Notes: generated by a model from the letters alone, not told the origin. Positions 9,124-18,610 are shown, counted from the stretch's first letter. The stretch: 64,000 nt of DNA from Herbaspirillum rubrisubalbicans (GCF_003719195.1 NZ_CP024996.1:744001-808000); one strand, 5' to 3'. Made by a program: numbers and translations.

Positions 9124-9447
9124 CTAAACAGATCTCGCTCCTGCGACCATGCGCGAGAAGAAGTTGAATTTTTCCGGCGGCGGCATCGTCCGTTCCACCA
9201 CATGCGCCCACTGTTCCGACAACTGCTGGCAGGTAGCCCGCAGCACCGGCGCCAGGTTGGGCAATTCGGCCAGGGCCTTCAAGTGTCTTTCGATCACCGA
9301 GGCCAGCTTTACGCAGCTTTGCGTTTCCTGGCTGTTGTTGGCGGTGTAGTGCGACATCAGATGCAGCACGGCGGAGACCAGAAGTTCAGGTTGGGCCGGT
9401 GCGTTGTTGGGTTCCACGAATGTGGACGTCATGTTCTCGTTGACCAT
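9124..9447 (-). CDS. Hypothetical protein in the hemP-tonB iron cluster
   Basis: A 107-residue predicted cytosolic, mostly helical protein that I do not recognise. It has no signal peptide or membrane helix. Segments include LLVSAVLHLMSHYTAN and SCVKLASVIERHLKALAELP, and it ends NFFSRMVAGARSV. GAGGAG lies 6 bases before an ATG at 9447, which I chose over a TTG one codon earlier. It lies between hemP and bfd on the same strand, so it is probably iron-regulated. A single Cys and several His exist, but no metal motif is obvious. Confidence 0.75.
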   Translation of the reverse strand: MVNENMTSTFVEPNNAPAQPELLVSAVLHLMSHYTANNSQETQSCVKLASVIERHLKALAELPNLAPVLRATCQQLSEQWAHVVERTMPPPEKFNFFSRMVAGARSV

Positions 9448-9545
9448 CAAACTCTCCTCGCTGGGCTAGCTTGGCTGGCGGGGCGTCATGACGAACGACG
9501 CTGGCTGGCCTGTTTATGGATCCACCTTGTATCGATGCTGACGGC

Positions 9546-9734
9546 TTACGCCGTCAGGATCAGCTTGTTCAACTGCGTCAGACGCAGCTTGTAGATGCGA
9601 CCACCGTGATCGATCTCCAGTTCTCGCATCTGACGGAACAGGTCCGTGCTCTTGATGCGGGTGATCGGAGTTCCGTTGGCCGTGGTGCCGGGTTTGTTGC
9701 GACGTTCCATGCTGTTGTCGTTCAGTTGGCTCAT
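9546..9734 (-). CDS. hemP: Hemin uptake protein HemP
   Basis: A 62-residue protein of the HemP family. The typical C-terminal part is clear: a short helix, then LEIDHGGRIYKLRLTQLNKLILTA. HemP is needed for haem utilisation in some proteobacteria and has been linked to expression of haem receptor genes. The start was set at MSQLND because an ideal AGGAGG lies 8 bases upstream; an upstream GTG would overlap that ribosome site. It is the first gene of the iron cluster and sits behind a Fur-box candidate. Confidence 0.92.
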   Translation of the reverse strand: MSQLNDNSMERRNKPGTTANGTPITRIKSTDLFRQMRELEIDHGGRIYKLRLTQLNKLILTA

Positions 9735-9774
9735 TACAATCACCTCCTATTAAATGCGAACAATTCTTATTTAG

Positions 9775-9803
9775 ATTATTTGCCATTTGCGGCGGGATTG
9801 CAA
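9775..9803 (-). promoter_or_regulatory. Candidate hemP promoter
   Basis: On the minus strand a TTGCAA (9798-9803) is followed after 17 bases by AATAAT (9775-9780), giving a sigma-70-like pair about 40 bases before the hemP start. Confidence 0.55.
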
Positions 9804-9822
9804 GTCCTTTTATCAGTGTGAT

Positions 9823-9837
9823 TGATAATTTTTATCA
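9823..9837. promoter_or_regulatory. Fur-box candidate upstream of hemP
   Basis: The 15 bases TGATAATTTTTATCA form a 6-3-6 palindrome and match 13 of 14 defined positions of the 7-1-7 Fur consensus TGATAATnATTATCA. It lies about 20 bases upstream of the hemP -35 candidate, with another TGATAA half-site at 9811-9816 on the minus strand. Iron-dependent repression of the cluster is the natural inference. Confidence 0.7.
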
Positions 9838-9897
9838 TCTGGAGGAAAGCTGGACATAGTTCCAGCCTATCAAGCCTATCAAGCTTGCTAAAAAGAA

Positions 9898-9929
9898 ACG
9901 CCCCGCCGCGAAAATCGCGTGCGGGGCGT
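9898..9929 (-). terminator. Rho-independent terminator of mnmA
   Basis: The arms ACGCCCCGC (9898-9906) and GCGGGGCGT (9921-9929) form the stem, with an inner CGCG/CGCG extension. The stem is followed on the minus strand by TTCTTTTTAG. Confidence 0.8.
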
Positions 9930-9962
9930 GCTGGAATTGCCGGAAATTGCCTGGATGAAAGA

Positions 9963-11069
9963 TCAGTCGGGCAGGGCGCCGGTCTCGATGATGCCGCCAC
10001 CCAGGCAGACCTCGCCGTCATACAGCACAGCCGACTGGCCGGGGGTGACCGCCCATTGCGGGGTGTCGAAGGCCAGCGAGAAGGTGCTGCCGGCGTCGGC
10101 GAAACCGCAGGGGACGTCGGCTTGGCGGTAGCGGGTCTTGGCCGACAGCGCCGGCCGTTGCGGTGCGTGGCCGGCCACCCAGCTGACCTGGCCGGCCGAG
10201 AGGGTGGGCGAGAGCAGCCAGGGGTGGTCATGGCCCTGCACGATGTAGAGGGTATTGTTATCCACATCCTTGCGCGCCACGTACCAGGCATCGCCATGAC
10301 CATCGGCATTCTGGTGTGCCTTCAAGCCACCGATGCCGATGCCCTTGCGCTGGCCCAGGGTATAGAAGGACAAGCCCACATGCTCGCCCACGGTCTGGCC
10401 ATCGGCGGTCTTGATCGGGCCAGGCTTGTAGGACAGATAACGGTTCAGGAATTCACGGAAGGGCCGCTCGCCGATGAAGCAGATGCCGGTCGAGTCTTTT
10501 TTCTTCGCATTGGGCAACTGCAACTGCTCGGCGATCTTGCGCACTTCGGTCTTGTGGATTTCTCCCAGGGGGAAGATGGTGCGCGAAAGCTGTTCCTGGT
10601 TCAGGCGATGCAGGAAGTAGCTCTGGTCCTTGCTGGCGTCCAGCGCCTTGAGCAACTGGAAATCGCCCTGCGGCCCTTGGCGCACGCGCGCGTAGTGGCC
10701 GGTGGCGATCAAGTCGGCGCCCAGCTTCATCGCATGGTCGAGGAAGGCCTTGAACTTGATCTCGGCATTGCACAGTACGTCCGGGTTGGGGGTGCGGCCG
10801 GCTTGGTATTCGCGCAGGAATTCGGCAAAGACGCGGTCCTTGTACTCGGAAGCAAAATTCACTGCCTCGATATCCACCCCGACCACATCGGCCACGCTGA
10901 CCGCGTCGATCCAGTCTTCGCGGGTGGAGCAGTATTCCGAATCGTCGTCATCTTCCCAATTCTTCATAAACAGGCCGATGACCTCATAGCCTTGTTGCTT
11001 CAACAGCCATGCCGACACCGACGAATCCACGCCGCCCGACATGCCGATGACTACTCTTTTCTTGCTCAT
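9963..11069 (-). CDS. mnmA: tRNA-specific 2-thiouridylase MnmA
   Basis: Adds sulfur to U34 of Lys, Glu and Gln tRNAs. The 368-residue chain starts [18 protein letters not shown], the ATP-pyrophosphatase P-loop. The first catalytic Cys is in [14 protein letters not shown] and the second in [13 protein letters not shown], with KDQSYFL between them. The C-terminal beta-barrel ends in VCLGGGIIE. An alternative start 8 codons upstream exists, but the family begins where I placed it. It lies upstream of the hemP promoter on the same strand with its own terminator. Confidence 0.95.
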   Translation of the reverse strand: MSKKRVVIGMSGGVDSSVSAWLLKQQGYEVIGLFMKNWEDDDDSEYCSTREDWIDAVSVADVVGVDIEAVNFASEYKDRVFAEFLREYQAGRTPNPDVLCNAEIKFKAFLDHAMKLGADLIATGHYARVRQGPQGDFQLLKALDASKDQSYFLHRLNQEQLSRTIFPLGEIHKTEVRKIAEQLQLPNAKKKDSTGICFIGERPFREFLNRYLSYKPGPIKTADGQTVGEHVGLSFYTLGQRKGIGIGGLKAHQNADGHGDAWYVARKDVDNNTLYIVQGHDHPWLLSPTLSAGQVSWVAGHAPQRPALSAKTRYRQADVPCGFADAGSTFSLAFDTPQWAVTPGQSAVLYDGEVCLGGGIIETGALPD

Positions 11070-11128
11070 GTTGTATCCGTTCGATGCGGTCATCCGTGCC
11101 GATATCCCGCCAAAATGATCCCTTAGCC

Positions 11129-11617
11129 TCAGCCAGGCAATGCGCCCAGTGCGCTGGGATCGGTATGCACCAGCTCCAGCGGCGCCCGCTGGCCGCGCAG
11201 GTAGTCGTCCACGCAGCGCAAGACCAGTGGGCTGCGATGGCGTTCGGCGCAGGCCGCCAGTTCCGCGCGGCTCATCCAGAGGGCACGTACGATGCCTGCG
11301 TCCAGTGGCCGTTGCAGTGCCACGCCGACCGTGCCGGCAAAGGCGAAGCGCAGGTAGGTGACCGACATCCCGCCGCGCGAGGATGAGACGTTGCGTGAAA
11401 GATAAGTACCGACCAAGGCCGTGGGCGTGAAGACATGCGCCGATTCTTCCAGCGCCTCGCGCACGGCCGCCTCGATGAGTGACTCGCCCGGCTCCAGGTG
11501 ACCGGCCGGTTGGTTGATGCGCAAACCGCCAGCGCTATGCTCTTCCACCATCAAAAAGCGGCCATCGCGCTCGATGATGGCGGCCACGGTGACAGAGGGT
11601 TTCCAGACTTCAGACAT
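11129..11617 (-). CDS. Nudix hydrolase (NudJ-like)
   Basis: A 162-residue Nudix hydrolase. The Nudix box runs [21 protein letters not shown], giving the G-x5-E-x7-RE-x2-EE pattern that binds Mg2+. The N-terminal strand region [18 protein letters not shown] and the INQPAGHLE segment match the NudJ group, which cleaves thiamine and other diphosphates. Downstream of mnmA-type genes this family is common in betaproteobacteria. The start [11 protein letters not shown] has no strong ribosome site, but a longer form is not supported. It is transcribed divergently from the transhydrogenase operon. Confidence 0.9.
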   Translation of the reverse strand: MSEVWKPSVTVAAIIERDGRFLMVEEHSAGGLRINQPAGHLEPGESLIEAAVREALEESAHVFTPTALVGTYLSRNVSSSRGGMSVTYLRFAFAGTVGVALQRPLDAGIVRALWMSRAELAACAERHRSPLVLRCVDDYLRGQRAPLELVHTDPSALGALPG

Positions 11618-11783
11618 TGATGACCTCGTGAATCCGTCATTCTACCCTGTCGCGCCCGACTCTTCAGCCTCAAGCCCGCTGCAACAGGGATCTTCGGCCT
11701 TTCCTGGCCGCCGGTAAATTTCTGGTTGAACAAGGCCAGTCGTGTAAGATTGGGGTAAGAATCCACAATAAAAGGAGTCAGGA

Positions 11784-12899
11784 ATGAGGATAGCGATCCC
11801 CGTCGAAAGCCGCGACGGCGAAACCCGTGTGGCCGCCACCCCCGAAACCGTCAAGAAACTGGTGGCTGCCCGGCATGAAGTGATGGTGGAGTCCGGGGCC
11901 GGGATCAAGTCCAGCATTCCTGATGAGGCCTATGTCGCCGTGGGCGCCAGCATCGGCCACGCCGAGGCGGTCTACAGCGCCGAGATCCTGCTCAAGGTAC
12001 GCGCGCCCAACGCGGCCGAGCGCGCCCGCATCCAGGCCGGCACCGTGGTCATCGGCATGTTGAACCCGTTCGACGCCGATAACACCGCCGCCATGGCTGC
12101 TGCCGGCCTGACCGCCTTCGCCCTGGAAGCCGCACCGCGCACCACCCGCGCACAATCGCTGGACGTGCTCTCCTCGCAGGCCAACATCGCCGGCTACAAG
12201 GCCGTGCTGATGGCTGCCAATACCTACCAGCGCTTCATGCCCATGCTGATGACCGCCGCCGGCACCGTCAAGGCGGCGCGCATGTTGATCATGGGGGCTG
12301 GTGTGGCCGGCCTGCAGGCCATTGCCACGGCCAAGCGCCTGGGGGCGGTGATCGAGGCTTCCGACGTGCGCCCCGCCGTCAAGGAGCAGATCGAGTCGCT
12401 CGGCGCCAAGTTCCTGGACGTGCCTTTCCTGACCGACGAAGAAAAGGAAATCGCCCAGGGCGTGGGCGGTTATGCCCGTCCCATGCCCCCTGACTGGATG
12501 AAGCGCCAGGCCGAACTGGTCCACGAACGCGCCAAACAGGCCGACATCATCATCACTACCGCCCTGATCCCCGGCCGCAAGGCGCCGGTGTTGATCAGCG
12601 AAGAAACGGTCAAGGCCATGAAGCCCGGTTCAGTGATCCTGGACATGGCGGTCGATCAGGGCGGCAACTGTCCCTTGTCGGAACCCGGCAAGACCGTCAT
12701 CAAGCACGGCGTGCACATCATCGGTGAAGGCAACCTGGCGGCCCTGGTGGCGGCTGACGCCTCGGCGCTGTATGCGCGCAACGTGCTGGACTTCCTCAAG
12801 CTGATCATCGATGCCGAGGGCAAGCTGGTCATCAACCAGGAAGACGATATCGTCGCGGCCACGCTGCTCTGCCAGGGCGGCGAGATCCTGCGCAAATGA
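11784..12899 (+). CDS. pntAA: NAD(P) transhydrogenase subunit alpha part 1 (PntAA)
   Basis: The soluble NAD(H)-binding domain I of proton-translocating transhydrogenase, which uses the proton gradient to reduce NADP+ with NADH. The 371-residue protein starts [20 protein letters not shown]. It contains the Rossmann dinucleotide site at about 170 ([22 protein letters not shown], shown only in part here: GAGVAGLQA) and the mobile-loop region. It lacks the membrane part, which is encoded separately by pntAB, as in Rhodospirillum-type enzymes. AAGGAG lies 8 bases upstream of the start. It is the first gene of pntAA-panD-pntAB-pntB. Confidence 0.95.
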   Translation: MRIAIPVESRDGETRVAATPETVKKLVAARHEVMVESGAGIKSSIPDEAYVAVGASIGHAEAVYSAEILLKVRAPNAAERARIQAGTVVIGMLNPFDADNTAAMAAAGLTAFALEAAPRTTRAQSLDVLSSQANIAGYKAVLMAANTYQRFMPMLMTAAGTVKAARMLIMGAGVAGLQAIATAKRLGAVIEASDVRPAVKEQIESLGAKFLDVPFLTDEEKEIAQGVGGYARPMPPDWMKRQAELVHERAKQADIIITTALIPGRKAPVLISEETVKAMKPGSVILDMAVDQGGNCPLSEPGKTVIKHGVHIIGEGNLAALVAADASALYARNVLDFLKLIIDAEGKLVINQEDDIVAATLLCQGGEILRK

Positions 12900-12978
12900 A
12901 TCTGCCGGTGCCCTGGCACCGACAGAAATCCCGGGCGCTGCTAGCCCCTCATCCATGGAAACAAGAAGGAAGAAGTAC

Positions 12979-13341
12979 ATGCAACGCATCATGCTGCGCG
13001 CGAAGATCCATCGCGCCTCGGTCACCCAGTGCGACCTGAATTATGAAGGTTCCTGCGGCATCGACGAAGACCTGCTGGAAGCCGCCGACATACGGGAGTT
13101 CGAGAAGATCGAACTCTACAACGTCAACAATGGTGAACGTTTCTCCACCTATGCCATCCGCGGCAAACGCGGCAGCGGCGAGATTTCTTTGAACGGCGCC
13201 GCCGCCCGCCTGGCGCACCTGGGCGATTTGCTCATCATCTGTACCTATGCGCCGATGAGCGATGAAGAAGTGGCTAGCTACAAGCCCAAGGTCGTCTTCG
13301 TGGACGACAAGAACCGCATCACCAGCTTGAAAGCGATCTGA
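12979..13341 (+). CDS. panD: Aspartate 1-decarboxylase
   Basis: Makes beta-alanine from aspartate for pantothenate and coenzyme A. The 120-residue pro-enzyme aligns end to end with E. coli PanD, including the self-cleavage site YEGSCGID with Ser25, which becomes the catalytic pyruvoyl group. Y58-type [14 protein letters not shown] and [13 protein letters not shown] also match. The start [17 protein letters not shown] follows a GGAAGAAG ribosome site. Its location between pntAA and pntAB is unexpected, with 79 bases before and 61 after, so it is very likely on the same transcript. Confidence 0.96.
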   Translation: MQRIMLRAKIHRASVTQCDLNYEGSCGIDEDLLEAADIREFEKIELYNVNNGERFSTYAIRGKRGSGEISLNGAAARLAHLGDLLIICTYAPMSDEEVASYKPKVVFVDDKNRITSLKAI

Positions 13342-13402
13342 CCCTCACCAAGAACCGCATGGCCCGTCTGCACCAGCGGGCCGTGCCACAAGGAGGAACA
13401 AC

Positions 13403-13717
13403 ATGGAAGTCAGCCACACCATCATCAACCTGATCATCTTCGTGCTGGCCATCTACGTCGGCTACCACGTAGTCTGGACCGTGACCCCTGCCTTGCACAC
13501 GCCGCTGATGGCGGTGACCAATGCCATCTCGGCCATCATCATCATCGGCGCCATGCTGGCAGCTGGCCTCACGGAAGGCACGGTGGGCCGCATCGCCGGC
13601 ACCTTGGCCGTGGCGCTGGCGGCGGTCAACGTCTTTGGTGGCTTCATGGTGACCCAGCGCATGTTGGAAATGTTCAAGAAGAAAGAGCCCAAGGCCAAGT
13701 CGGGAGAACAAGCATGA
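13403..13717 (+). CDS. pntAB: NAD(P) transhydrogenase subunit alpha part 2 (PntAB)
   Basis: The small membrane part (domain II) of the alpha subunit. The 104-residue protein has three or four hydrophobic helices, at about 8-28, 35-55 and 60-82 (VSHTIINLIIFVLAIYVGYH at the start), and ends with a Lys/Glu-rich tail KKKEPKAKSGEQA. It forms the proton channel together with PntB. AAGGAGG lies just upstream of the ATG, and its stop overlaps the pntB start by four bases. Confidence 0.94.
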   Translation: MEVSHTIINLIIFVLAIYVGYHVVWTVTPALHTPLMAVTNAISAIIIIGAMLAAGLTEGTVGRIAGTLAVALAAVNVFGGFMVTQRMLEMFKKKEPKAKSGEQA

Positions 13718-15153
13718 GCATGAACCTGGTGACCCTGTTGTACCTGATCGCATCGATCTGCTTCATCCAGGCCTTGAAGGGCCTGTCGCATCCGGCCACG
13801 GCGCGGCGCGGCAACAGCTTCGGCATCGCCGGCATGGTGATCGCGGTGCTGACTACGCTGGCGCTGATCGTGAAGATCAAGGGCGAGGGCGGCAATCCTT
13901 CCGGCGACATCGGCTACCTGCTGGTGGCCGCTGGCGTGATTGTGGGCGGCGGCATCGGCGCCTATCTGGCGCGCAGCGTCGAGATGACCAAGATGCCCGA
14001 ACTGGTGGCGGCGATGCACTCGCTCATCGGTTTGGCCGCCGTCTGCATTGCGGTGGCTGCCGTGGCCGAGCCGTGGGCGCTGGGCATTTCGGCGCATGGA
14101 CAATTGATCCCGGTGGGCAACCGGGTGGAACTGTTCATCGGCACCTTCGTGGGCGCCATCACCTTCTCCGGGTCGGTGATCGCCTTCGGCAAGCTCTCGG
14201 GCAAGTACAAGTTCCGCCTGTTCCAGGGCGCGCCGGTCAACTTCGCCGGCCAGCATTTCCTGAACCTGTTGTTGGCGCTGGCCATGATCGGCTTTGGCAT
14301 CATCTTCGTGCTGACCCAAAACTGGCTGCCCTTCATCATCATGGCCGCCATTGCCTTTGCGCTGGGTGTGCTCATCATCATCCCCATCGGCGGTGCCGAC
14401 ATGCCGGTGGTGGTGTCGATGTTGAACAGCTATTCCGGCTGGGCGGCGGCGGGCATCGGCTTCTCGCTGAACAACTCCATGTTGATCATCGCCGGTTCGC
14501 TGGTCGGTTCTTCCGGCGCGATTCTCTCCTACATCATGTGCAAGGCGATGAACCGTTCCTTCTTCAACGTGATCCTGGGCGGTTTCGGTGGCGAGGCGGC
14601 AGCCGTCGGTGGCGCCGCCCAGCAGCAGCGCAGCGTCAAGTCGGGATCGGCCGATGATGCGGCGTTCCTGATGGGAAATGCAGAAACCGTCATCATCGTG
14701 CCCGGTTACGGCCTCGCAGTCGCACGCGCCCAGCACGCACTGAAGGAATTGACCGAAAAGCTGACCCACAATGGCGTGACCGTGAAATACGCGATCCACC
14801 CGGTCGCTGGCCGGATGCCAGGTCACATGAACGTGCTGCTGGCCGAAGCCGAAGTGCCCTATGACCAGGTGTTCGAGATGGAAGACATCAACAGCGAATT
14901 CGCCCAGGCTGACGTGGTGCTGGTGCTGGGCGCCAATGACGTGGTCAACCCCGCTGCCAAGGATCCCAAGTCGCCCATTGCCGGGATGCCCATCCTGGAA
15001 GCCTACAAGGCCAAGACCGTGATCGTGAACAAGCGCTCCATGGCGGCCGGTTACGCCGGCCTGGACAATGAACTGTTCTACATGGACAAGACCATGATGG
15101 TCTTTGGTGACGCCAAGAAGGTGATCGAGGACATGGTCAAGGCGGTGGACTGA
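13714..15153 (+). CDS. pntB: NAD(P) transhydrogenase subunit beta
   Basis: A 479-residue beta subunit. Residues 1-270 hold about eight to nine membrane helices of domain II. The C-terminal third is the NADP(H)-binding domain III, with the motif VIIVPGYGLAVARAQHAL and the adjoining HPVAGRMPGHMNVLLAEA, then VVLVLGANDVVNPAA. The enzyme supplies NADPH at the expense of the proton gradient. ATGA coupling with pntAB supports a 1:1 assembly. A strong bidirectional terminator follows. Confidence 0.96.
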   Translation: MSMNLVTLLYLIASICFIQALKGLSHPATARRGNSFGIAGMVIAVLTTLALIVKIKGEGGNPSGDIGYLLVAAGVIVGGGIGAYLARSVEMTKMPELVAAMHSLIGLAAVCIAVAAVAEPWALGISAHGQLIPVGNRVELFIGTFVGAITFSGSVIAFGKLSGKYKFRLFQGAPVNFAGQHFLNLLLALAMIGFGIIFVLTQNWLPFIIMAAIAFALGVLIIIPIGGADMPVVVSMLNSYSGWAAAGIGFSLNNSMLIIAGSLVGSSGAILSYIMCKAMNRSFFNVILGGFGGEAAAVGGAAQQQRSVKSGSADDAAFLMGNAETVIIVPGYGLAVARAQHALKELTEKLTHNGVTVKYAIHPVAGRMPGHMNVLLAEAEVPYDQVFEMEDINSEFAQADVVLVLGANDVVNPAAKDPKSPIAGMPILEAYKAKTVIVNKRSMAAGYAGLDNELFYMDKTMMVFGDAKKVIEDMVKAVD

Positions 15154-15180
15154 ATTGCGTCTGCCTCGGCCGAAAATCAA

Positions 15181-15218
15181 AAACGGGCTGCGCATCGCTG
15201 CGCAGCCCGTTTTTTTTG
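15181..15218. terminator. Bidirectional terminator between pntB and upp
   Basis: Perfect 14 bp arms (AAACGGGCTGCGCA / TGCGCAGCCCGTTT) with a 4-base loop are followed by a run of T on the plus strand and by TTTGATTTTC on the minus strand. It serves both convergent genes. Confidence 0.9.
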
Positions 15219-15235
15219 GGGATCGGTGAACCCGC

Positions 15236-15883
15236 TTACTTGGTGCCGAAGATACGATCCCCGGCGTCGCCCAGGCCCGGCACGATATAGGCATCTTCAT
15301 CCAGATGCGAATCCAGCGAAGCGACATAGAGCTTCACATCTGGATGCGCATCGGCAAACACCTGCACGCCTTCCGGGGCCGCCACCAGCGCCACGAAGAC
15401 GATGTGCGAGGCCGGCACGCCACGCTTCTTGAGCGCATCCACGGCATACACGGCCGAGTTGCCGGTCGCCACCATGGGGTCGCACAGGATCATGATGCGG
15501 TCCTGCAGGTCCGGCAGGCGCACCAGGTATTCCACCGGCTTGTGGTTCTCATCGCGGTAGACGCCAATATGGCCCACGCGCGCCGAGGGAATCAGTTCCA
15601 AGAGGCCATCGCTCATGCCCACGCCCGCACGCAGCACCGGCACCACCGCCAGCTTCTTGCCGGCGATCACCGGGGCTTCATAGGTCACCAGCGGGGTTTC
15701 GATGGTCTCGGTGGTCAGCGGCAGGTCGCGCGTGATTTCATAGCCCATCAGCAGCGTGATCTCGCGCAGCAGATCGCGGAAGGTGCGGGTGGAGGTGCGC
15801 TTGTCGCGCATGTGCGAGAGCTTGTGCTGGATCAGCGGGTGGTCGAGGATGAAGAGATTCTTGAAGCGCGGGTCTTGTTTCAT
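15236..15883 (-). CDS. upp: Uracil phosphoribosyltransferase
   Basis: Converts uracil and PRPP to UMP in pyrimidine salvage. The 215-residue chain matches the family from [20 protein letters not shown] to the C-terminal [15 protein letters not shown], which binds uracil. The PRPP loop is [21 protein letters not shown], read here as [11 protein letters not shown] 33-residue in-frame extension upstream is rejected as unlike the family; the start is MKQDPRFKN. It stands alone between the ubiH-type gene and the pnt terminator. Confidence 0.96.
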   Translation of the reverse strand: MKQDPRFKNLFILDHPLIQHKLSHMRDKRTSTRTFRDLLREITLLMGYEITRDLPLTTETIETPLVTYEAPVIAGKKLAVVPVLRAGVGMSDGLLELIPSARVGHIGVYRDENHKPVEYLVRLPDLQDRIMILCDPMVATGNSAVYAVDALKKRGVPASHIVFVALVAAPEGVQVFADAHPDVKLYVASLDSHLDEDAYIVPGLGDAGDRIFGTK

Positions 15884-16006
15884 GGCAAATGCGTATCTGC
15901 TGGGTGGAGTGCTGGGTGGAGCGGCGGGCGCCGCAGGCGGCCATTGTCGCATTTCCTGACCGCGTGCGCGACGCCGGAGCATCGCATCCTGGAAGCTTTG
16001 TTCATA

Positions 16007-17155
16007 TCAACGGCGACCGAACATCATCTGTTCGGCCAGCAAGCCGCGTGCGCCGGGGAGCAGGTCGATGGCGCCCAGCGACAGGCCCAGTGCCGCCTGC
16101 AGTGGCGAGCCCTGGGGCGAGCCGGCGAAGATGCGTGCCATCAGGTCGGTCAGACGGATGGTCAGACCGCGATCCTGGCCGCGCTCGCGCTCGAACGCCT
16201 GCAAGGCCTGAGGAGAGATCTCGCGCGCCAGCACATCGGCCAGCACGCGGGCATCGCGCAGACCCAGGTTCAAGCCTTGTCCCGCCACCGGATGCAGGGT
16301 TTGCGCAGCATTGCCGATGGCCACCACACGCCGGCTCTGGCCGGGACGGGCGTTCAGACCCAGGGGGAAGGCATGGCGCTGGCTGATGCGGATAAAGCGG
16401 CCGAGTCGCTGGCCGAAGGTATGCTGCAAGGCGGCCAGGAAGGCGGCATCGTCCAGCGCCAGCAAGCTTTCGCCCGTGGCCGGGCGCACGCACCAGACCA
16501 GTGCATAGCCATCGTCCTGCGGCAGCAGGGCCAGCGGGCCTTCGTCGGTGAAGCGTTCGAAGGCGCGATGCGCTATCGGCTGGTCGACATGGACGTGGCC
16601 GATCAGGCCCAGTTGCTGGTAGTCGCGCTGCAGGGTCTTTTGCTGCTGCTCGCCGAAGACGCCACCCTCGGCCTGGATCAGCAGTTGCGCACGCAGCACC
16701 CGGCCATCCTTCAGGGTGACGGCGACGTGATCGTCTTCCTCGACAATCTCCTGTGCTTGGGCAGGGCGCATCAGTTTCAGTCCCAGCGGCGCGATGGCTG
16801 AGGCCAGGGCGCGGTTGACCTCGCCATAGCGCGCCACGTAGCCCAGCGCCGGCAACTGGTAATCCTTGCGGTCCAGCAGGGTGCGGCCGAAGTGGCCGCG
16901 ACGCGAGACGTGGATTTGTTCGATTGAAGTGGCGCTACGGCCGATGGCGTCCCAGGCGCCCAGCTCATCGAGGATCTGGCGGCTGCCGTAGGACAGGGCG
17001 ATGGTACGCGGGTCGACGGCGGCTTGCTCGGGCGACTTCATGTCGACCAGGGCGAGGCGCTCGGCCGGCAATTGGCGCCGCGCCAGCAGGCCGGCCACGC
17101 TCTGGCCGACCGGGCCGCCGCCGCAGATGATCAGGTCGAAATCGACGGATTCCAT
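16007..17155 (-). CDS. UbiH/UbiF family FAD-dependent ubiquinone hydroxylase
   Basis: A 382-residue flavoprotein monooxygenase that hydroxylates the ubiquinone precursor ring. It has the N-terminal FAD-binding DLIICGGGPVGQSVAGLL (GxGxxG), a central segment, and the second FAD motif VVAIGNAAQTLHPVAGQGLN, with Asn where many members have Asp (GD). RDARVLADVL completes the family signature. It follows pepP on the same strand, as ubiH follows pepP in E. coli. Which ring position it modifies cannot be read from the sequence, so no gene symbol is given. Confidence 0.88.
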   Translation of the reverse strand: MESVDFDLIICGGGPVGQSVAGLLARRQLPAERLALVDMKSPEQAAVDPRTIALSYGSRQILDELGAWDAIGRSATSIEQIHVSRRGHFGRTLLDRKDYQLPALGYVARYGEVNRALASAIAPLGLKLMRPAQAQEIVEEDDHVAVTLKDGRVLRAQLLIQAEGGVFGEQQQKTLQRDYQQLGLIGHVHVDQPIAHRAFERFTDEGPLALLPQDDGYALVWCVRPATGESLLALDDAAFLAALQHTFGQRLGRFIRISQRHAFPLGLNARPGQSRRVVAIGNAAQTLHPVAGQGLNLGLRDARVLADVLAREISPQALQAFERERGQDRGLTIRLTDLMARIFAGSPQGSPLQAALGLSLGAIDLLPGARGLLAEQMMFGRR

Positions 17156-17214
17156 GATGCCGGGAGATGCCTTATGCAGAAAAATCGGAAGGCATCATTG
17201 TAGCGGAGCCGCGT

Positions 17215-17237
17215 GCGCCGGGCTTGATCCGGCGCAT
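17215..17237. other. Hairpin between pepP and the ubiH-type gene
   Basis: The arms TGCGCCGG and CCGGCGCA, about 8 bp, flank a short loop in the 108-base gap. There is no clear T-run, so its role in termination is uncertain. Confidence 0.35.
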
Positions 17238-17263
17238 GGGTGAGGGCTGCGGTTGAGTCGTGT

Positions 17264-18610
17264 TCAGCCCTGGCGCATCAGCGCTTCGATGTCCTCGACC
17301 TTGCTGGGCACGTCCGTGGTCAAGAGTTCGCAGCCCGATGGCGTGACGTGGGCGTCATCCTCGATGCGGATACCGATGTTCCAGAACTGTTCCGGCACGC
17401 CTTCGCCCGGACGCACGTAGATGCCCGGTTCGATGGTCAGCACCATGCCCGGCTGCAGCGTACGCCAGGGTTTGTTGCCATCGGCCGTGGCCGGGTCGCG
17501 GTAGTCGCCCACGTCATGCACGTCCATGCCCAGCCAGTGGCCGGTGCGGTGCATGTAGAACTGGCGGAAGTCGCCTTTTTCGATCACATCGTCCAGCGAA
17601 CCGACCTTGGACTTGTCCAGCAGACCGGTATCGAGCATCCCCTGCGCCAGCACGCGCACGGCGGCGTCGTGGCCATCCATGAAGCGCTTGCCGGGGGCGG
17701 TCTCGGCGATGGCGGCCACTTGCGCGGCCAGCACGATCTCGTAGAGCGCCTTCTGCGGGCCGCTGAACTTGCCATTGGCCGGGAAGGTGCGGGTGATGTC
17801 GGAGGCGTAGCTGTCCAGTTCACAACCGGCGTCGATCAGGACCAGATCGCCGTCCTTGATCTCGGCATCGCCCGCGCGATAGTGCAGCACGCAGCTGTTG
17901 GCACCGGTGGCGACGATGGAGCCATAGGCCGGATATTGCGAACCGTTGCGGCGGAATTCGTGCAGCAGTTCGGCTTCCAGGTGATATTCGCGCAGGCCGG
18001 GGCGGCAGATGCGCATGGCGCGGCAATGCGCTTCGGCAGAGATGATGCCGGCGCGTTTCATCACATCTATCTCAAAGGCGTCCTTGAACAGGCGCATATC
18101 GTCCAGCAGCACGCTCACATCGACCACCGCGCCGGGTGCTGACACGCCGCTGCGCGCTAAGGCGCGCACGCCTTGCAGCCAGCGCTGCAACTGCGCGTCG
18201 CGCTTCTCATCCTGGCCCAGCGCGTAATAGACGGCGCGGGCGTCGGAGAGCAGGGCGGGCATGTTCTTGTCCAGTTCCTCGATGGGATGGGCCGCATCCA
18301 GCGCGAACAGTTGCTGCGCGGCTTGCGGACCGTGGCGGTAGCCGTCCCAGATCTCGCGTTCCAGGTTCTTGTCACGGCAGAACAGGATGCTGCGGTTTTC
18401 CTTGCCAGCCACCAGCACCAGCACCGCTTCGGGTTCGGTGAAGCCGGTCAGGTAGTAGAAGTAGCTGTCATGGCGATACGGATAATCGGCATCGCGGTTG
18501 CGCATCACTTCGGGCGCGGTCGGGATGATGGCCACGCCGCCCCCGGCTTGTTGCAGGCTGGCCAACAGGCGGGCGCGGCGGGCGGCGAAGGGAGTGGCGT
18601 CGAAGCTCAT
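17264..18610 (-). CDS. pepP: Xaa-Pro aminopeptidase (PepP)
   Basis: A 448-residue M24B metallopeptidase that removes N-terminal residues before proline. The dinuclear metal ligands are visible in order: Asp in LVLIDAGCELDSYASD, Asp in ITRTFP, His in MHRTGHWLGMDVHD, Glu in VLTIEPGIYV and Glu in GIRIEDDAHVT. The N-terminal creatinase-like domain covers about residues 1-170. The start MSFDATPFAARRARLL overlaps the murU stop by four bases (ATGA), which supports it over an extension of 22 residues. It heads pepP-ubiH downstream of murU. Confidence 0.95.
   Translation of the reverse strand: MSFDATPFAARRARLLASLQQAGGGVAIIPTAPEVMRNRDADYPYRHDSYFYYLTGFTEPEAVLVLVAGKENRSILFCRDKNLEREIWDGYRHGPQAAQQLFALDAAHPIEELDKNMPALLSDARAVYYALGQDEKRDAQLQRWLQGVRALARSGVSAPGAVVDVSVLLDDMRLFKDAFEIDVMKRAGIISAEAHCRAMRICRPGLREYHLEAELLHEFRRNGSQYPAYGSIVATGANSCVLHYRAGDAEIKDGDLVLIDAGCELDSYASDITRTFPANGKFSGPQKALYEIVLAAQVAAIAETAPGKRFMDGHDAAVRVLAQGMLDTGLLDKSKVGSLDDVIEKGDFRQFYMHRTGHWLGMDVHDVGDYRDPATADGNKPWRTLQPGMVLTIEPGIYVRPGEGVPEQFWNIGIRIEDDAHVTPSGCELLTTDVPSKVEDIEALMRQG

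Noticed and set aside
13462..15327. 621-codon minus-strand frame opposite pntAB and pntB
   Set aside because: The shadow of high-GC genes; the product is His/Asp/Gly-rich without recognisable domains, while the plus strand is unambiguous.
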